Shown here: piece by piece, positions 8,825-21,003 of the stretch
Layout: the number at the start of each line of letters is the position of its first letter
Numbering within the stretch: the stretch's first letter is position 1
NCBI RefSeq assembly: GCF_002102395.1
Contig: NZ_LQPZ01000047.1
Location: 1 to 64,000 of the forward strand
Direction of reading: 5' to 3'
Source of the DNA: Mycolicibacillus trivialis
Lineage (GTDB): Bacteria; Actinomycetota; Actinomycetes; Mycobacteriales; Mycobacteriaceae
DNA: 64,000 bases
The notes under the pieces: model-generated
Told to the model about the DNA's origin: nothing
Database searches by the model: none
Seen by the model: only the letters and a program-made list of their open reading frames with translations
Position numbers and translations under genes: made by a program

Positions 8825-10093
8825 ATGCAGTCGTGGTCGGCGGTCCCGGTTCCGGTGGTGCCCGGGCACGGCCCGCAACTGCGGCTCTACGACACCGCCG
8901 ACCGCCGGGTGCGCCCGGTCAGCCCCGGCGCCACGGCCACCATGTACGTCTGCGGGATCACCCCCTACGACGCCACCCACCTCGGCCACGCCGCCACCTA
9001 TCTGGCGTTCGACCTGATCCACCGGATCTGGCTGGACGCCGGGCTGGCGGTGCGCTACGTGCAGAACATCACCGACATCGACGATCCGCTGTTCGAGCGG
9101 GCCCGCCGCGACGGCATCGACTGGCGCGCGTTGGGCGACCGCGAGGTGGCCCTGTTCACCGCCGACATGGCCGCGCTGCGGGTGCTGCCGCCGCACGACT
9201 ACGTCGGCGCCACCGAGGCCATCGCCGAGGTCATCGAGATCATCGAGAAACTGCTCGCCGCCGGGGCCGCCTACGTCATCGACGACCCCGACCACCCGGA
9301 CGTCTATTTCCGCGCCGACGCCACCGCGCAGTTCGGCTACGAATCCAACTACGACCTCGACACCATGCTGGAGTTCTTCGCCGAGCGCGGCGGCGACCCC
9401 GACCGGCCCGGCAAGGTCGACCGGCTCGACGCGCTGCTGTGGTCCGCCGAACGGCCCGGCGAACCCAGTTGGCCGTCGCCGTTCGGGCGGGGCCGGCCCG
9501 GCTGGCACGTGGAGTGCTCGGCGATCGCCCTGGACCGGATCGGTCCCGGCCTGGACATCCAGGGCGGCGGCAGCGACCTGATCTTCCCGCACCACGAATA
9601 CTCCGCCGCCCACGCCGAATCGGTGACCGGGGAGCGCCGGTTCGCCCGGCACTACGTGCACGCCGGGATGATCGGTTGGGACGGGCACAAGATGTCGAAG
9701 AGCCGCGGGAACCTGGTGCTGGTCTCCAAGCTGGTGGCCGCCGGCGTCGACCCGTCCGCGATCCGGTTGGGCCTGCTGGCCGGCCACTACCGCGCCGACC
9801 GGTTCTGGGACGACGGTGTCCTCGCCGAGGCCGTCGCCCGGCTGGAGCGGTGGCGCACCGCGGCGGCCCTGCCCGCCGGGCCCGACGCCGCCGACGTCAT
9901 CGCCCGGTTACGCCGCTACCTGGCCGACGACCTGGACACCCCGATGGCGCTGGCCGCCCTCGACGGCTGGGTCACCGATGCCCTGGAGTACGGCGGCCAC
10001 GACCCCGCCGCGCCGCGGGCGGTGGCCGACGCGGTGGACGCCCTGCTCGGTGTGGTGCTCGACCCCGAGGACAACGCCGGCTCCGGCCGGTAG
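8825..10093 (+). CDS. mshC: L-cysteine:1D-myo-inosityl 2-amino-2-deoxy-glucopyranoside ligase
   Basis: MshC uses ATP to join cysteine to GlcN-inositol in mycothiol synthesis, the main low-molecular-weight thiol pathway of actinobacteria. The 422-residue protein is a cysteinyl-tRNA-synthetase relative. Cys43 in [10 protein letters not shown] is a zinc ligand, HLGH at 52-55 is the class I HIGH signature, and KMSKS at 289-293 is the second ATP-binding signature. [14 protein letters not shown] and [13 protein letters not shown] contain further zinc-site residues. It lacks the tRNA-anticodon domain of CysS, which separates it from that enzyme. The MQSW start fits the family and a -10 box seven bases upstream. 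Confidence 0.97.
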   Translation: MQSWSAVPVPVVPGHGPQLRLYDTADRRVRPVSPGATATMYVCGITPYDATHLGHAATYLAFDLIHRIWLDAGLAVRYVQNITDIDDPLFERARRDGIDWRALGDREVALFTADMAALRVLPPHDYVGATEAIAEVIEIIEKLLAAGAAYVIDDPDHPDVYFRADATAQFGYESNYDLDTMLEFFAERGGDPDRPGKVDRLDALLWSAERPGEPSWPSPFGRGRPGWHVECSAIALDRIGPGLDIQGGGSDLIFPHHEYSAAHAESVTGERRFARHYVHAGMIGWDGHKMSKSRGNLVLVSKLVAAGVDPSAIRLGLLAGHYRADRFWDDGVLAEAVARLERWRTAAALPAGPDAADVIARLRRYLADDLDTPMALAALDGWVTDALEYGGHDPAAPRAVADAVDALLGVVLDPEDNAGSGR

Positions 10094-10096
10094 CTT
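10091..10096 (+). promoter_or_regulatory. -10 box overlapping the mshC stop codon
   Basis: TAGCTT begins with the TAG stop of mshC and ends seven bases before ATG 10104, suggesting separate leaderless transcription of the SDR gene. Confidence 0.5.
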
Positions 10097-10103
10097 TGCC
10101 GGT

Positions 10104-10997
10104 ATGGGGCGTCGACGCAGCAGATCGGTACACGGCAAGACCGTCCTGATCACCGGGGCCGCCGATGGCATCGGCGCCGAGCTCGCCCGCCGGCTGCACG
10201 CGCAGGGGGCCGGCCTGATGCTCGTCGACCTCGACGACGCGAAGCTGGCCGCGCTGGCGGAGACGCTGACCGGTGACCGGGTCCGTACCGCCGTCGCCGA
10301 CGTGCGGGACCTGGCCGCCCTGCAGGCCGCGGCCACCGCGGCGGTGGAGCACTTCGGCGGCCTCGACGTGGTGGTGGCCAACGCCGGGATCATCGGCTAC
10401 GGCTCGGTGAGCCACATCGATCCGGGGGCCTTCCAACGGATCGTCGACGTCAACGTGGTCGGGGTGTTCAACACGGTGCGGGCGACGCTGCCCGCCGTGC
10501 TCGAGAGCCGCGGCTACCTGCTGCTGGTCTCCTCGATGGCGGCCTACACGGCGGGGCCGGGGCTGACCGCCTACACCGCGTCGAAAGCGGCGGTGGAACA
10601 GCTGGCCAACACGCTGCGCCTGGAGCTCGCCCACCGCGGCGTCGCGGTCGGCTCGGCGCACATGTCCTGGATCGACACCGCGATGGTCCGCGACAGCACC
10701 TCCGACCTGTCGACCTTCGCCGAGATGGTGCGCCGCCTGCCCGTCCCGCTGAACCGCACCACCTCGGTGGCGGACTGCGCCAGCGCGTTCGTCGACGGCA
10801 TCGAGCGGCGCCGCCGCCGGGTCAACTGCCCCGGCTGGGTGGGCGCGCTGCGCTGGCTGCGCCCGGTGCTGTCCACCCCGCTCGGCGAACTGCCGATACA
10901 CCGCTTGGCCGCCGACCTGCTGCCGCGGATGGACGCCGAGGTCGCGGCCCTGGGCCGCTCCACCAGCGCCCACACCGAACGCCTGGAACAGCGCTAG
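10104..10997 (+). CDS. Short-chain dehydrogenase/reductase (Rv2129c-like)
   Basis: A 297-residue NAD(P)-dependent oxidoreductase with a Rossmann fold. TGAADGIG near the N-terminus is the cofactor-binding glycine motif, VVVANAGI is the NAG motif, and SSMAAYTAGPGLTAYTASKAA supplies the catalytic serine, tyrosine and lysine (YxxxK). The C-terminal extension with RRRRRVNCPGW and a hydrophobic run is typical of the mycobacterial subgroup. The substrate is unknown. The gene is 10 bases downstream of mshC and has its own -10 box. Confidence 0.93.
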   Translation: MGRRRSRSVHGKTVLITGAADGIGAELARRLHAQGAGLMLVDLDDAKLAALAETLTGDRVRTAVADVRDLAALQAAATAAVEHFGGLDVVVANAGIIGYGSVSHIDPGAFQRIVDVNVVGVFNTVRATLPAVLESRGYLLLVSSMAAYTAGPGLTAYTASKAAVEQLANTLRLELAHRGVAVGSAHMSWIDTAMVRDSTSDLSTFAEMVRRLPVPLNRTTSVADCASAFVDGIERRRRRVNCPGWVGALRWLRPVLSTPLGELPIHRLAADLLPRMDAEVAALGRSTSAHTERLEQR

Positions 10998-11103
10998 CAG
11001 GAAGCTCGCGGGCGCCGGGCGGGTTGCACCGGGCGGACCCGGCGACGCACGCCGGGGACAGTTCGGCGATGACATGTTCGGCGATGACAAGGAGGACCGG
11101 GGG

Positions 11104-11322
11104 ATGAGTGCACCGCAGGAGACGCTGGTCTGCTCGGCGAAGGGCTGCGAGGCCACCGCCGTCTACCAGGTGGTGTGGAACAACCCCAAGATCCACACCC
11201 CCGACCGGCGCAAGATCTGGCTCGCCTGCCCCGAGCACCGCCAGTACCTCTCGGAGTACCTGGGCAGGCGCGACTTCCTGCGCGAGGTGGTGCCGGTGGG
11301 CGAGGAGCCGGACCCGCAGTAG
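11104..11322 (+). CDS. Small conserved protein with a Cys/His metal-binding pattern
   Basis: A 72-residue conserved mycobacterial protein, sometimes mislabelled acetone carboxylase. LVCSAKGCEATAVYQVVW and WLACPEHRQYLSEYL place four Cys/His residues as in a zinc ribbon. The start is fixed by an AAGGAGG site at 11089-11095, eight bases before ATG 11104. An upstream ATG at 11074 exists only because a 15-base sequence is duplicated there. Function is unknown. Confidence 0.85.
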   Translation: MSAPQETLVCSAKGCEATAVYQVVWNNPKIHTPDRRKIWLACPEHRQYLSEYLGRRDFLREVVPVGEEPDPQ

Positions 11323-11352
11323 TCCGACGACGGCCGGGCGTGCGCGGCGGCC

Positions 11353-12219
11353 TCAGCGCCGGCGCCGGCGCAGGTAACGCTCGAACTCCGCGGCCAGCGC
11401 ATCCCCGTCGATCTGGCCGAGCGCCTCGTTCAGGTCGACCTCGGCGTCGCCGCGTTCCTCCAGGGACGCCACGTAGTCGGCGATCTCGTCGTCCTCGGCG
11501 GTCATCTCGCTGACCAGCTGTTCCCACTCCTCGGCCTGGGCGGGCAGGTCGGCCAGCGGCACCTCGATGTCGAGGACCTCCTCGACCCGGCGCAGCAACG
11601 CCACCGTCGCCTTCGGGTTGGGTGGCTGCGACACGTAGTGCGGCACCGCCGCCCAGAACGACACCGCCGGGATGCCGCGTCCCACGCATATCTCCTGCAA
11701 CACCCCGGCGATCCCGGTCGGCCCCTCGTAGCGGGTCTCGGTCAGGCCGAACCGGGCGGCGGACTCCGCCGAGTACGCCGCCCCGGAGACCGGCACCGGG
11801 CGGGTGTGCGGGGTGTCGGCCAGCAGCGCCCCCAGGATCAGCACCGTGTCGACGCCCAGGCGTTCGGCGGTGTCGAGAAGTTCGGTGCAGAATGTGCGCC
11901 ACCGCAGGTTCGGCTCCACCCCGTGCATCAATACGATGTCGCGGTCGACGCCGGGCGGGCGGCAGTAGGCGATCCGCATCGACGGCCACACCAGCGCGCG
12001 GGTCACCCCGTCGACGAGCCGGATCACCGGCCGGCTGACCTGGTAGTCGTAGTAGTCCTCGTCGTCGATCTCCACGATCGGTACGCCCGCCCAGACCGTG
12101 TCGAGGTGCTCCAGCGCGCCGGTGGCGGCGTCGCCGGCGTCGTTCCAGCCCTCGAACGCGACCACCACGATGGGGTCGTGCAGGTCGGGCAGCGCGAGGC
12201 CATCGAACGGTCGGGTCAC
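11353..12219 (-). CDS. PAC2 family protein (Rv2125-like)
   Basis: A 288-residue PAC2 (proteasome-assembling-chaperone 2 fold) family protein. Characteristic segments are IVVVAFEGWNDAGDAATGAL at the N-terminus, HGVEPNLRWRTF, and a central GALLADTPHTRPVPVSG stretch. Actinobacterial PAC2 proteins are not shown to assemble proteasomes, and despite the nearby proteasome genes no functional link is proved. The C-terminus is acidic and then ends in a basic RYLRRRRR tail. The GTG start at 12219 is preceded on the minus strand by TAGGCT seven bases away, a leaderless arrangement. Confidence 0.92.
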   Translation of the reverse strand: MTRPFDGLALPDLHDPIVVVAFEGWNDAGDAATGALEHLDTVWAGVPIVEIDDEDYYDYQVSRPVIRLVDGVTRALVWPSMRIAYCRPPGVDRDIVLMHGVEPNLRWRTFCTELLDTAERLGVDTVLILGALLADTPHTRPVPVSGAAYSAESAARFGLTETRYEGPTGIAGVLQEICVGRGIPAVSFWAAVPHYVSQPPNPKATVALLRRVEEVLDIEVPLADLPAQAEEWEQLVSEMTAEDDEIADYVASLEERGDAEVDLNEALGQIDGDALAAEFERYLRRRRR

Positions 12220-12226
12220 GGACTTC

Positions 12227-12232
12227 AGCCTA
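12227..12232 (-). promoter_or_regulatory. -10 box for the PAC2 gene
   Basis: TAGGCT on the minus strand ends seven bases before the GTG at 12219. Confidence 0.55.
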
Positions 12233-12284
12233 CGGCGTACGGCCGGGAGCTTTGGCGCCTTCGCCCCGGCGCCGCGCGACGAAG

Positions 12285-12290
12285 TAGACT
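12285..12290 (+). promoter_or_regulatory. -10 box for metH
   Basis: TAGACT would place the transcription start near 12297, immediately before the first helix of the candidate riboswitch. No convincing -35 is needed in this genus. Confidence 0.6.
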
Positions 12291-12297
12291 CTTCAGC

Positions 12298-12368
12298 GCC
12301 GAGAGGCGTTGCAACGGTGCGCCGGGCTTTTCCCGGTGGCCGCCACGCTCGGCAGACTAAGGACGCCT
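12298..12368 (+). ncRNA. S-adenosylhomocysteine (SAH) riboswitch, candidate
   Basis: The metH leader has the architecture of the SAH riboswitch. P1 pairs 12298-12303 (GCCGAG) with 12348-12353 (CTCGGC), six perfect pairs. The conserved core GAGAGGCGTTGCAACGG at 12301-12317 resembles the family consensus GAGGAGCGCTGCAACGG-like segment. An internal hairpin pairs CCGGG 12322-12326 with CCCGG 12332-12336. A pseudoknot pairs AGGCGT 12304-12309 with ACGCCT 12363-12368, again six perfect pairs. The ribosome-binding site GAAGGAGG follows at 12378-12385. SAH riboswitches are known to turn genes on when SAH accumulates and to precede methyl-cycle genes such as metH and ahcY. Recognition is by hand; a covariance-model search was not run. 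Confidence 0.8.
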
Positions 12369-12389
12369 TCCGCTACGGAAGGAGGCCGC

Positions 12390-16118
<3,729 letters not shown>

Positions 16119-16121
16119 GCC

Positions 16122-16817
16122 CTGCGTGCGGTCCTGTGGGACATGGACGGCACCCTCGTCGACTCCGAGAAGCTGTGGGACACCGCGATGCAGGCGTTCT
16201 ACGCCCGCCACGGCGGTCGTCTCTCCGCGGCGGTGCGGGAGGCCACCGTCGGCAGTTCCGCACAGCGCGCCATGCGCATCGTGCACACCGACCTGGGCCT
16301 GGGGCTGGACGCCGCGGCGCTGGACGCCTCCGCACACTGGCTGCACGACCGGGTCGGCGCGCTGTTCGCCGACGGGTTGCCGTGGCGCCCGGGGGCCAGG
16401 GAACTGCTCGACGCGCTGGCCGCAGCCGAGGTTCCGATGGCGCTGGTGACCAACACCGCCCGCGCACTGACCGAACGCGCCCTCGACAGCATCGGGCGTG
16501 ACTACTTCGCGGTGACGGTCTGCGGCGACGAGGTGCCGCGCGCCAAACCGGCACCGGACCCCTACCTGGCCGCCGCAACCGCGCTGGGGGCGGCACCGGC
16601 GGACTGCCTTGCCGTCGAGGACTCGGTGACCGGAACCGACTCCGCCCGAGCGGCCGGCTGCCCGGTGCTGGTGATCCCCAACGCGGTGGCCGTGCCGGAC
16701 GGGCCGGGCCGACGCCACGCGACCTCGCTCACCGGTTTCGACGTCGCGGCGCTGACCGCGGTGCACCGGGTGCTGCGCACCGGCGAAACCGATGTGACCT
16801 CCCCGGATGCGCCATGA
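16122..16817 (+). CDS. HAD-superfamily phosphatase, apparent CTG start
   Basis: A HAD hydrolase of about 231 residues, beta-phosphoglucomutase/phosphatase-like. Motif I is WDMDGTLVD, with the nucleophile Asp7 and acid Asp9 when translation starts at CTG 16122; TNTA is motif II, and [10 protein letters not shown] and [17 protein letters not shown] are motifs III and IV. The first ATG in frame, 16143, falls between the two aspartates and would delete the nucleophile. Between the metH stop (16116-16118, in the same frame) and that ATG the only initiator-like codons are CTG at 16122 and 16134. Thus CTG initiation or readthrough of the metH stop is required for a complete enzyme. Its stop overlaps hisE (ATGA). 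Confidence 0.85.
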   Translation: MRAVLWDMDGTLVDSEKLWDTAMQAFYARHGGRLSAAVREATVGSSAQRAMRIVHTDLGLGLDAAALDASAHWLHDRVGALFADGLPWRPGARELLDALAAAEVPMALVTNTARALTERALDSIGRDYFAVTVCGDEVPRAKPAPDPYLAAATALGAAPADCLAVEDSVTGTDSARAAGCPVLVIPNAVAVPDGPGRRHATSLTGFDVAALTAVHRVLRTGETDVTSPDAP

Positions 16818-17095
16818 AACAATCCCAGCCTGTGAAGACCTTCGAGGATCTCTTTGCCGAACTGGAGGAGCGGGCCCGCACCCGACCGACGGGCAGCGCC
16901 ACCGTGGCCGCGTTGGACGCCGGTGTGCACACCGTCGGCAAGAAGATCCTCGAGGAGGCGGGCGAGGTGTGGCTGGCCGCCGAACACGAATCCGACGAGG
17001 AGCTGGCCACCGAGATCAGCCAGCTCCTGTACTGGACCCAGGTGCTGATGCTGGCGCGCGGGCTGACCCTCGACGACGTCTACCGGAAGCTGTGA
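16814..17095 (+). CDS. hisE: Phosphoribosyl-ATP pyrophosphatase
   Basis: HisE hydrolyses phosphoribosyl-ATP to phosphoribosyl-AMP and pyrophosphate, the second step of histidine synthesis. The 93-residue all-helical protein carries [18 protein letters not shown], whose glutamates bind magnesium (MazG-like fold), and [25 protein letters not shown] at the end. The ATG overlaps the stop of the HAD gene, and the hisG start overlaps or follows its own stop within a few bases, so the three genes form a coupled unit. Confidence 0.96.
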   Translation: MKQSQPVKTFEDLFAELEERARTRPTGSATVAALDAGVHTVGKKILEEAGEVWLAAEHESDEELATEISQLLYWTQVLMLARGLTLDDVYRKL

Positions 17096-17097
17096 AC

Positions 17098-17949
17098 GTG
17101 CTACGAGTCGCGGTGCCCAACAAGGGTGCATTGAGTGAGTCCGCCGTGGAGATGCTCGGCGAGGCCGGCTACCGCCGCCGCGGTGACGCCAAAGACCTCA
17201 CCGTGCTCGACCCGACCAACCAGGTCGAGTTCTTCTTCCTGCGGCCCAAGGACATTCCGATCTACGTCGGCTCCGGCGAACTGGATCTGGGCATCACCGG
17301 CCGCGATTTGGCACTGGAATCGGAGGCACCGGTCACCGAGCGGCTGGCACTGGGCTTCGGCCGCTCCACCTTCCGCTACGCCGCGCCGGCCGGACAGGAC
17401 TGGTCGGTGGCCGATCTGGCCGGCAAACGCATCGCCACCTCCTACCCGAACCTGGTCCGCAAGGACCTCGCCGACCGGGGAATCGGCGCCGAGGTGATCC
17501 GGCTCGACGGCGCGGTGGAGATCTCGATCCAGCTCGGCGTCGCCGACGCCATCGCCGACGTCGTCGGGTCGGGGCGGACCCTGCGGTTGCACAATCTGGC
17601 CGCCTTCGGCGCCTCGCTGTGCGACTCCGAGGCGGTGCTGATCGAACGCAACCCGCCGGAGGAGGCCAAGACCGCCGCACGCGGGCACCTGGCCGCCCGG
17701 GTGCAGGGTGTGGTGTTCGGCCAGCAGTACCTGATGCTCGACTACGACTGCCCGCGCTCGGTGCTCGAGGCGGCCGCCGCGATCACCCCGGGCCTGGAAT
17801 CACCGACGATCGCGCCGCTGGCCGACCCCGAATGGGTGGCGGTGCGCGCCCTGGTCCCGCGCCGCGACGTCAACACCACGATGGACCGGCTCTCCGAGGT
17901 GGGCGCGCGGGCCATCCTGGCCTCCGATATCCGATTCTGCCGGTTCTGA
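17098..17949 (+). CDS. hisG: ATP phosphoribosyltransferase, long form
   Basis: HisG commits PRPP and ATP to histidine synthesis and is feedback-inhibited by histidine. The 283-residue length shows the long, homohexameric form with a C-terminal ACT-like regulatory domain, here starting around residue 205 ([24 protein letters not shown]). The catalytic part has [23 protein letters not shown] and the PRPP-binding loop [17 protein letters not shown] 17098 gives the usual [10 protein letters not shown]-terminus; GTG 17092, which overlaps the hisE stop as GTGA, is the alternative and would add two residues. Confidence 0.97.
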   Translation: MLRVAVPNKGALSESAVEMLGEAGYRRRGDAKDLTVLDPTNQVEFFFLRPKDIPIYVGSGELDLGITGRDLALESEAPVTERLALGFGRSTFRYAAPAGQDWSVADLAGKRIATSYPNLVRKDLADRGIGAEVIRLDGAVEISIQLGVADAIADVVGSGRTLRLHNLAAFGASLCDSEAVLIERNPPEEAKTAARGHLAARVQGVVFGQQYLMLDYDCPRSVLEAAAAITPGLESPTIAPLADPEWVAVRALVPRRDVNTTMDRLSEVGARAILASDIRFCRF

Positions 17950-18007
17950 CCCGTGTTAGCGTCCCGGTGACCGCCGGGACCCGGCGGCGAGCGCGCTGGA
18001 GGCGATA

Positions 18008-18490
18008 GTGACGCAACTGATGGTGTTGGGGCTGGCGCTGCTGATCGGCGTCATCGCCGGGCTGCGGGCGCTGGCAGCGCCCGCCCTGGTCGCCTGGGCC
18101 GCCATGCTCGGCGGGATCGGGCTCGCCGACACCTGGGCCTCCTGGGTGGGTGAGCCGGTGACCGTCGTGCTGCTGAGCCTGCTGGCGGTGACCGAGCTGG
18201 TCGGCGACAAGCTGCCCGGCACCCCCGACCGCACCATCGTGTTGCAGTTCGCGGCCCGGCTGCTGGCCGGCGCGTTCGCCGGTGCCGTCCTCGGCACCGT
18301 GTGGGGCTACCGCTGGTCGAGCCTGGGGGCGGGCCTGATCGGGGCGGTGCTGGGCACCCTCGGCGGCTACGCGGGCCGGCAGTTGCTGGTCAACGCCACC
18401 GGTGGGCGCCGCATGGCCGCGGGGCTGGTCGAGGACGCCGTCGCCGTGCTCGGCGGGGTGGGCGTGATGGCGCTGGCCGCCGCCGGCTGA
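18008..18490 (+). CDS. DUF4126 integral membrane protein (Rv2120c-like)
   Basis: A 160-residue membrane protein of the DUF4126 family. It is almost wholly hydrophobic with about four or five helices. An RALAAPALVAWAAMLGGI segment near the N-terminus and GDKLPGTPDRT in the loop are the recognisable family parts. GTG 18008 is preceded by GGAGG at 17998-18002 with a five-base gap. It follows hisG by 58 bases, with a possible TAGCGT -10 at 17957. Function is unknown. Confidence 0.87.
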   Translation: MTQLMVLGLALLIGVIAGLRALAAPALVAWAAMLGGIGLADTWASWVGEPVTVVLLSLLAVTELVGDKLPGTPDRTIVLQFAARLLAGAFAGAVLGTVWGYRWSSLGAGLIGAVLGTLGGYAGRQLLVNATGGRRMAAGLVEDAVAVLGGVGVMALAAAG

Positions 18491-18532
18491 TCGGCCCGGC
18501 CGGCACCGCCGCGGCCCGCTTTGGCAGGCTAG

Positions 18533-19372
<840 letters not shown>

Positions 19373-19488
19373 GACGCGCGGGGCGACGATCACACATCCG
19401 ACGGCCAGCCCGTCCCGAGCGTGTACTCAGCGCGAAAAATCGCCGGAAACCTCGCAGGGAGTGCGCATTCGGTGACTCGGCCGGTGCC

Positions 19489-19782
19489 TCAGTCGTCGCT
19501 GCGGCGCAGACCGCGACCGGCCGAAAGCAGCTCGATCTCCGGGCGGTCGGCCACCAGTCGCTCGGCCGCGTCGAGCACCGAGACGACGTGGGCACGGTCA
19601 CCGGCGACCACCGCGACCCCGATCCCGGCCCGGCGGTGCAGGTCGACCGTGCCGGTCTCGGCCGCGGACACCGCGAACCGGCGCTGCAGTTCGGCGATGA
19701 TCGGGCGGACCACCGAGCGCTTCTGCTTCAGCGAGCGCACGTCACCGAGCAGGACGTCGAACTCCAGCCAGCCGATCCACAT
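19489..19782 (-). CDS. DUF503 family protein (Rv2117-like)
   Basis: A 97-residue DUF503 (YlxP-like) protein. LEFDVLLGDVRSLKQKRSVVRPII and RRFAVSAAETGTVDLHRRAGIGVAVVAGD are the family blocks, a ferredoxin-like alpha/beta fold. In other bacteria such proteins sit beside rbfA or infB and may act on ribosomes, but the role is unproved. It lies three bases downstream of the lppK stop and is probably cotranscribed with it. Confidence 0.9.
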   Translation of the reverse strand: MWIGWLEFDVLLGDVRSLKQKRSVVRPIIAELQRRFAVSAAETGTVDLHRRAGIGVAVVAGDRAHVVSVLDAAERLVADRPEIELLSAGRGLRRSDD

Positions 19783-19785
19783 CGG

Positions 19786-20352
19786 TCATCCGGGCGGTCC
19801 CGGGGCTTCGGGCCCGGGACTCTCCGGCTCGGGCGGTCCGGGGGAGTCCGACGCGCCCGGCCCGCTGCCGAGAAGCATGTCGAAGGTGTCGTGGGACAGT
19901 TGCCACTGCCCGTCGGTGCGGTCGAATTCCATCGGCAGTGAGAAACCGTGCTCCTCACCGTTTTTAGCGATCGTCACGTCGGCCACCACCCCGTCCGGGG
20001 GGCCGGCCGCCGACCACACCAGGTCGTCGGCGGTGAAGGTGGCGGGCCGGTAGCCGTTGTCCCGCAATGCCGCGGCGAACCGGTCCAGGGTTTCGGCGTC
20101 GGCCTCGGTGGCGCCCTGCACCAACACCACCTTCTCAGCGCCCGGCACCGCCGGGTCCGCCAGCCGGTACAGCACGTCGGTCAACGCGCCCGGGTCCGGT
20201 AGCCCCGGGTCGTGGGGCGGGGTGGTCGTCGTCGACGGTGGCGCGGGCAACGTCGTGTCCACCGGGGTGCTCGCCTGCGGCGCGCATCCGGGCAGGCACA
20301 ACGCCGCCGCCACCGCCGGGGCGGCGAGCGCGACGCTCAGCGTCCGACGCAT
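19786..20352 (-). CDS. lppK: Lipoprotein LppK
   Basis: A 188-residue exported lipoprotein. MRRTLSVALAAPAVAAALCLPGC is a lipoprotein signal peptide with the lipobox LPGC. A Thr/Pro-rich linker is followed by an MTB12-like domain (DPGALTDVLYRLADP, VVLVQGATEADAETLDRFAAALRDNGY, then WQLSHDTFDMLL), and the C-terminus is a Pro/Gly/Glu-rich tail. It belongs to the same fold family as the neighbouring MTB12-like protein, nine bases upstream, so the two probably arose by duplication. Function is unknown. Confidence 0.9.
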   Translation of the reverse strand: MRRTLSVALAAPAVAAALCLPGCAPQASTPVDTTLPAPPSTTTTPPHDPGLPDPGALTDVLYRLADPAVPGAEKVVLVQGATEADAETLDRFAAALRDNGYRPATFTADDLVWSAAGPPDGVVADVTIAKNGEEHGFSLPMEFDRTDGQWQLSHDTFDMLLGSGPGASDSPGPPEPESPGPEAPGPPG

Positions 20353-20361
20353 CGGCAGCGC

Positions 20362-20841
20362 TTAGCGCACCGACTGCAGCAGCGTCATCGCCGAGTTGCG
20401 CGACAGCTTCCAGCCGCCCTGGTCGACGAAGGTCAGCGACTGGGTGATCGCCGGGGTCGACGGGCCGCTGGCGGTGACGTCGGCGGTGGCCGCACCCGGC
20501 CCGGCCGGTGCGATATTGGCCACACTGAACGACAGCGGCAGGCTGCCCTTCTCGGCGGCGCGCTGCAGCGCCTTGTCGGCGGTACGTGACTCCAGCAGGC
20601 CCAGACCGCCCTCGACCAGGTAACTCTTGTTGGAGAACGGCACGTTCGGGTCGGCCAGGCCGTTGAGAACCCCGGTCAGTTGGTCGGGGCTCGGCAGCGC
20701 CGCGTCGGGCGGCTCCAGCGGCAGCGGCGCGTCGAACACCACCGGCTGGACCGGTGCGGTGACGGTGGCCGGTGAGGTCAGGCCGGCCGCGGCGGCCCCG
20801 AGGGCGGCGACGGCGGCAACGCTTGTGGCGAGGAATTTCAC
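20362..20841 (-). CDS. MTB12/CFP2-like low molecular weight secreted antigen
   Basis: A 159-residue secreted protein closely resembling M. tuberculosis MTB12 (Rv2376c): an N-terminal Sec signal ([20 protein letters not shown]), [41 protein letters not shown], and the ending [17 protein letters not shown]. There is no lipobox cysteine, so it should be released. GTG 20841 is supported by AAAGGA about eight bases upstream and by the signal peptide; the longer open frame is not. It is divergent from mpa and heads the operon with lppK and the DUF503 gene. Confidence 0.9.
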   Translation of the reverse strand: MKFLATSVAAVAALGAAAAGLTSPATVTAPVQPVVFDAPLPLEPPDAALPSPDQLTGVLNGLADPNVPFSNKSYLVEGGLGLLESRTADKALQRAAEKGSLPLSFSVANIAPAGPGAATADVTASGPSTPAITQSLTFVDQGGWKLSRNSAMTLLQSVR

Positions 20842-20952
20842 GGTAAAAGTCGTCCTTTCAATCGGTCCGGCTCCGGACCAGCTGACGATCCAGGTTAACA
20901 GTGCCGCCGGAGTGTCGGATTTCTCCTGCACGCATGAAACGGTGATCGCCGG

Positions 20953-20987
20953 TAGCGTTGAACCATCCACTCCGCCGGGTCCGGCGT
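20953..20987 (+). promoter_or_regulatory. mpa promoter and leader hairpin
   Basis: TAGCGT at 20953-20958 is a -10 candidate. The predicted leader contains CGCCG 20973-20977 pairing with CGGCG 20982-20986 around a GGTC loop, just before the AAAGGAGGG ribosome-binding site. Confidence 0.45.
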
Positions 20988-21003
20988 TGGAAAGGAGGGC
21001 CCC

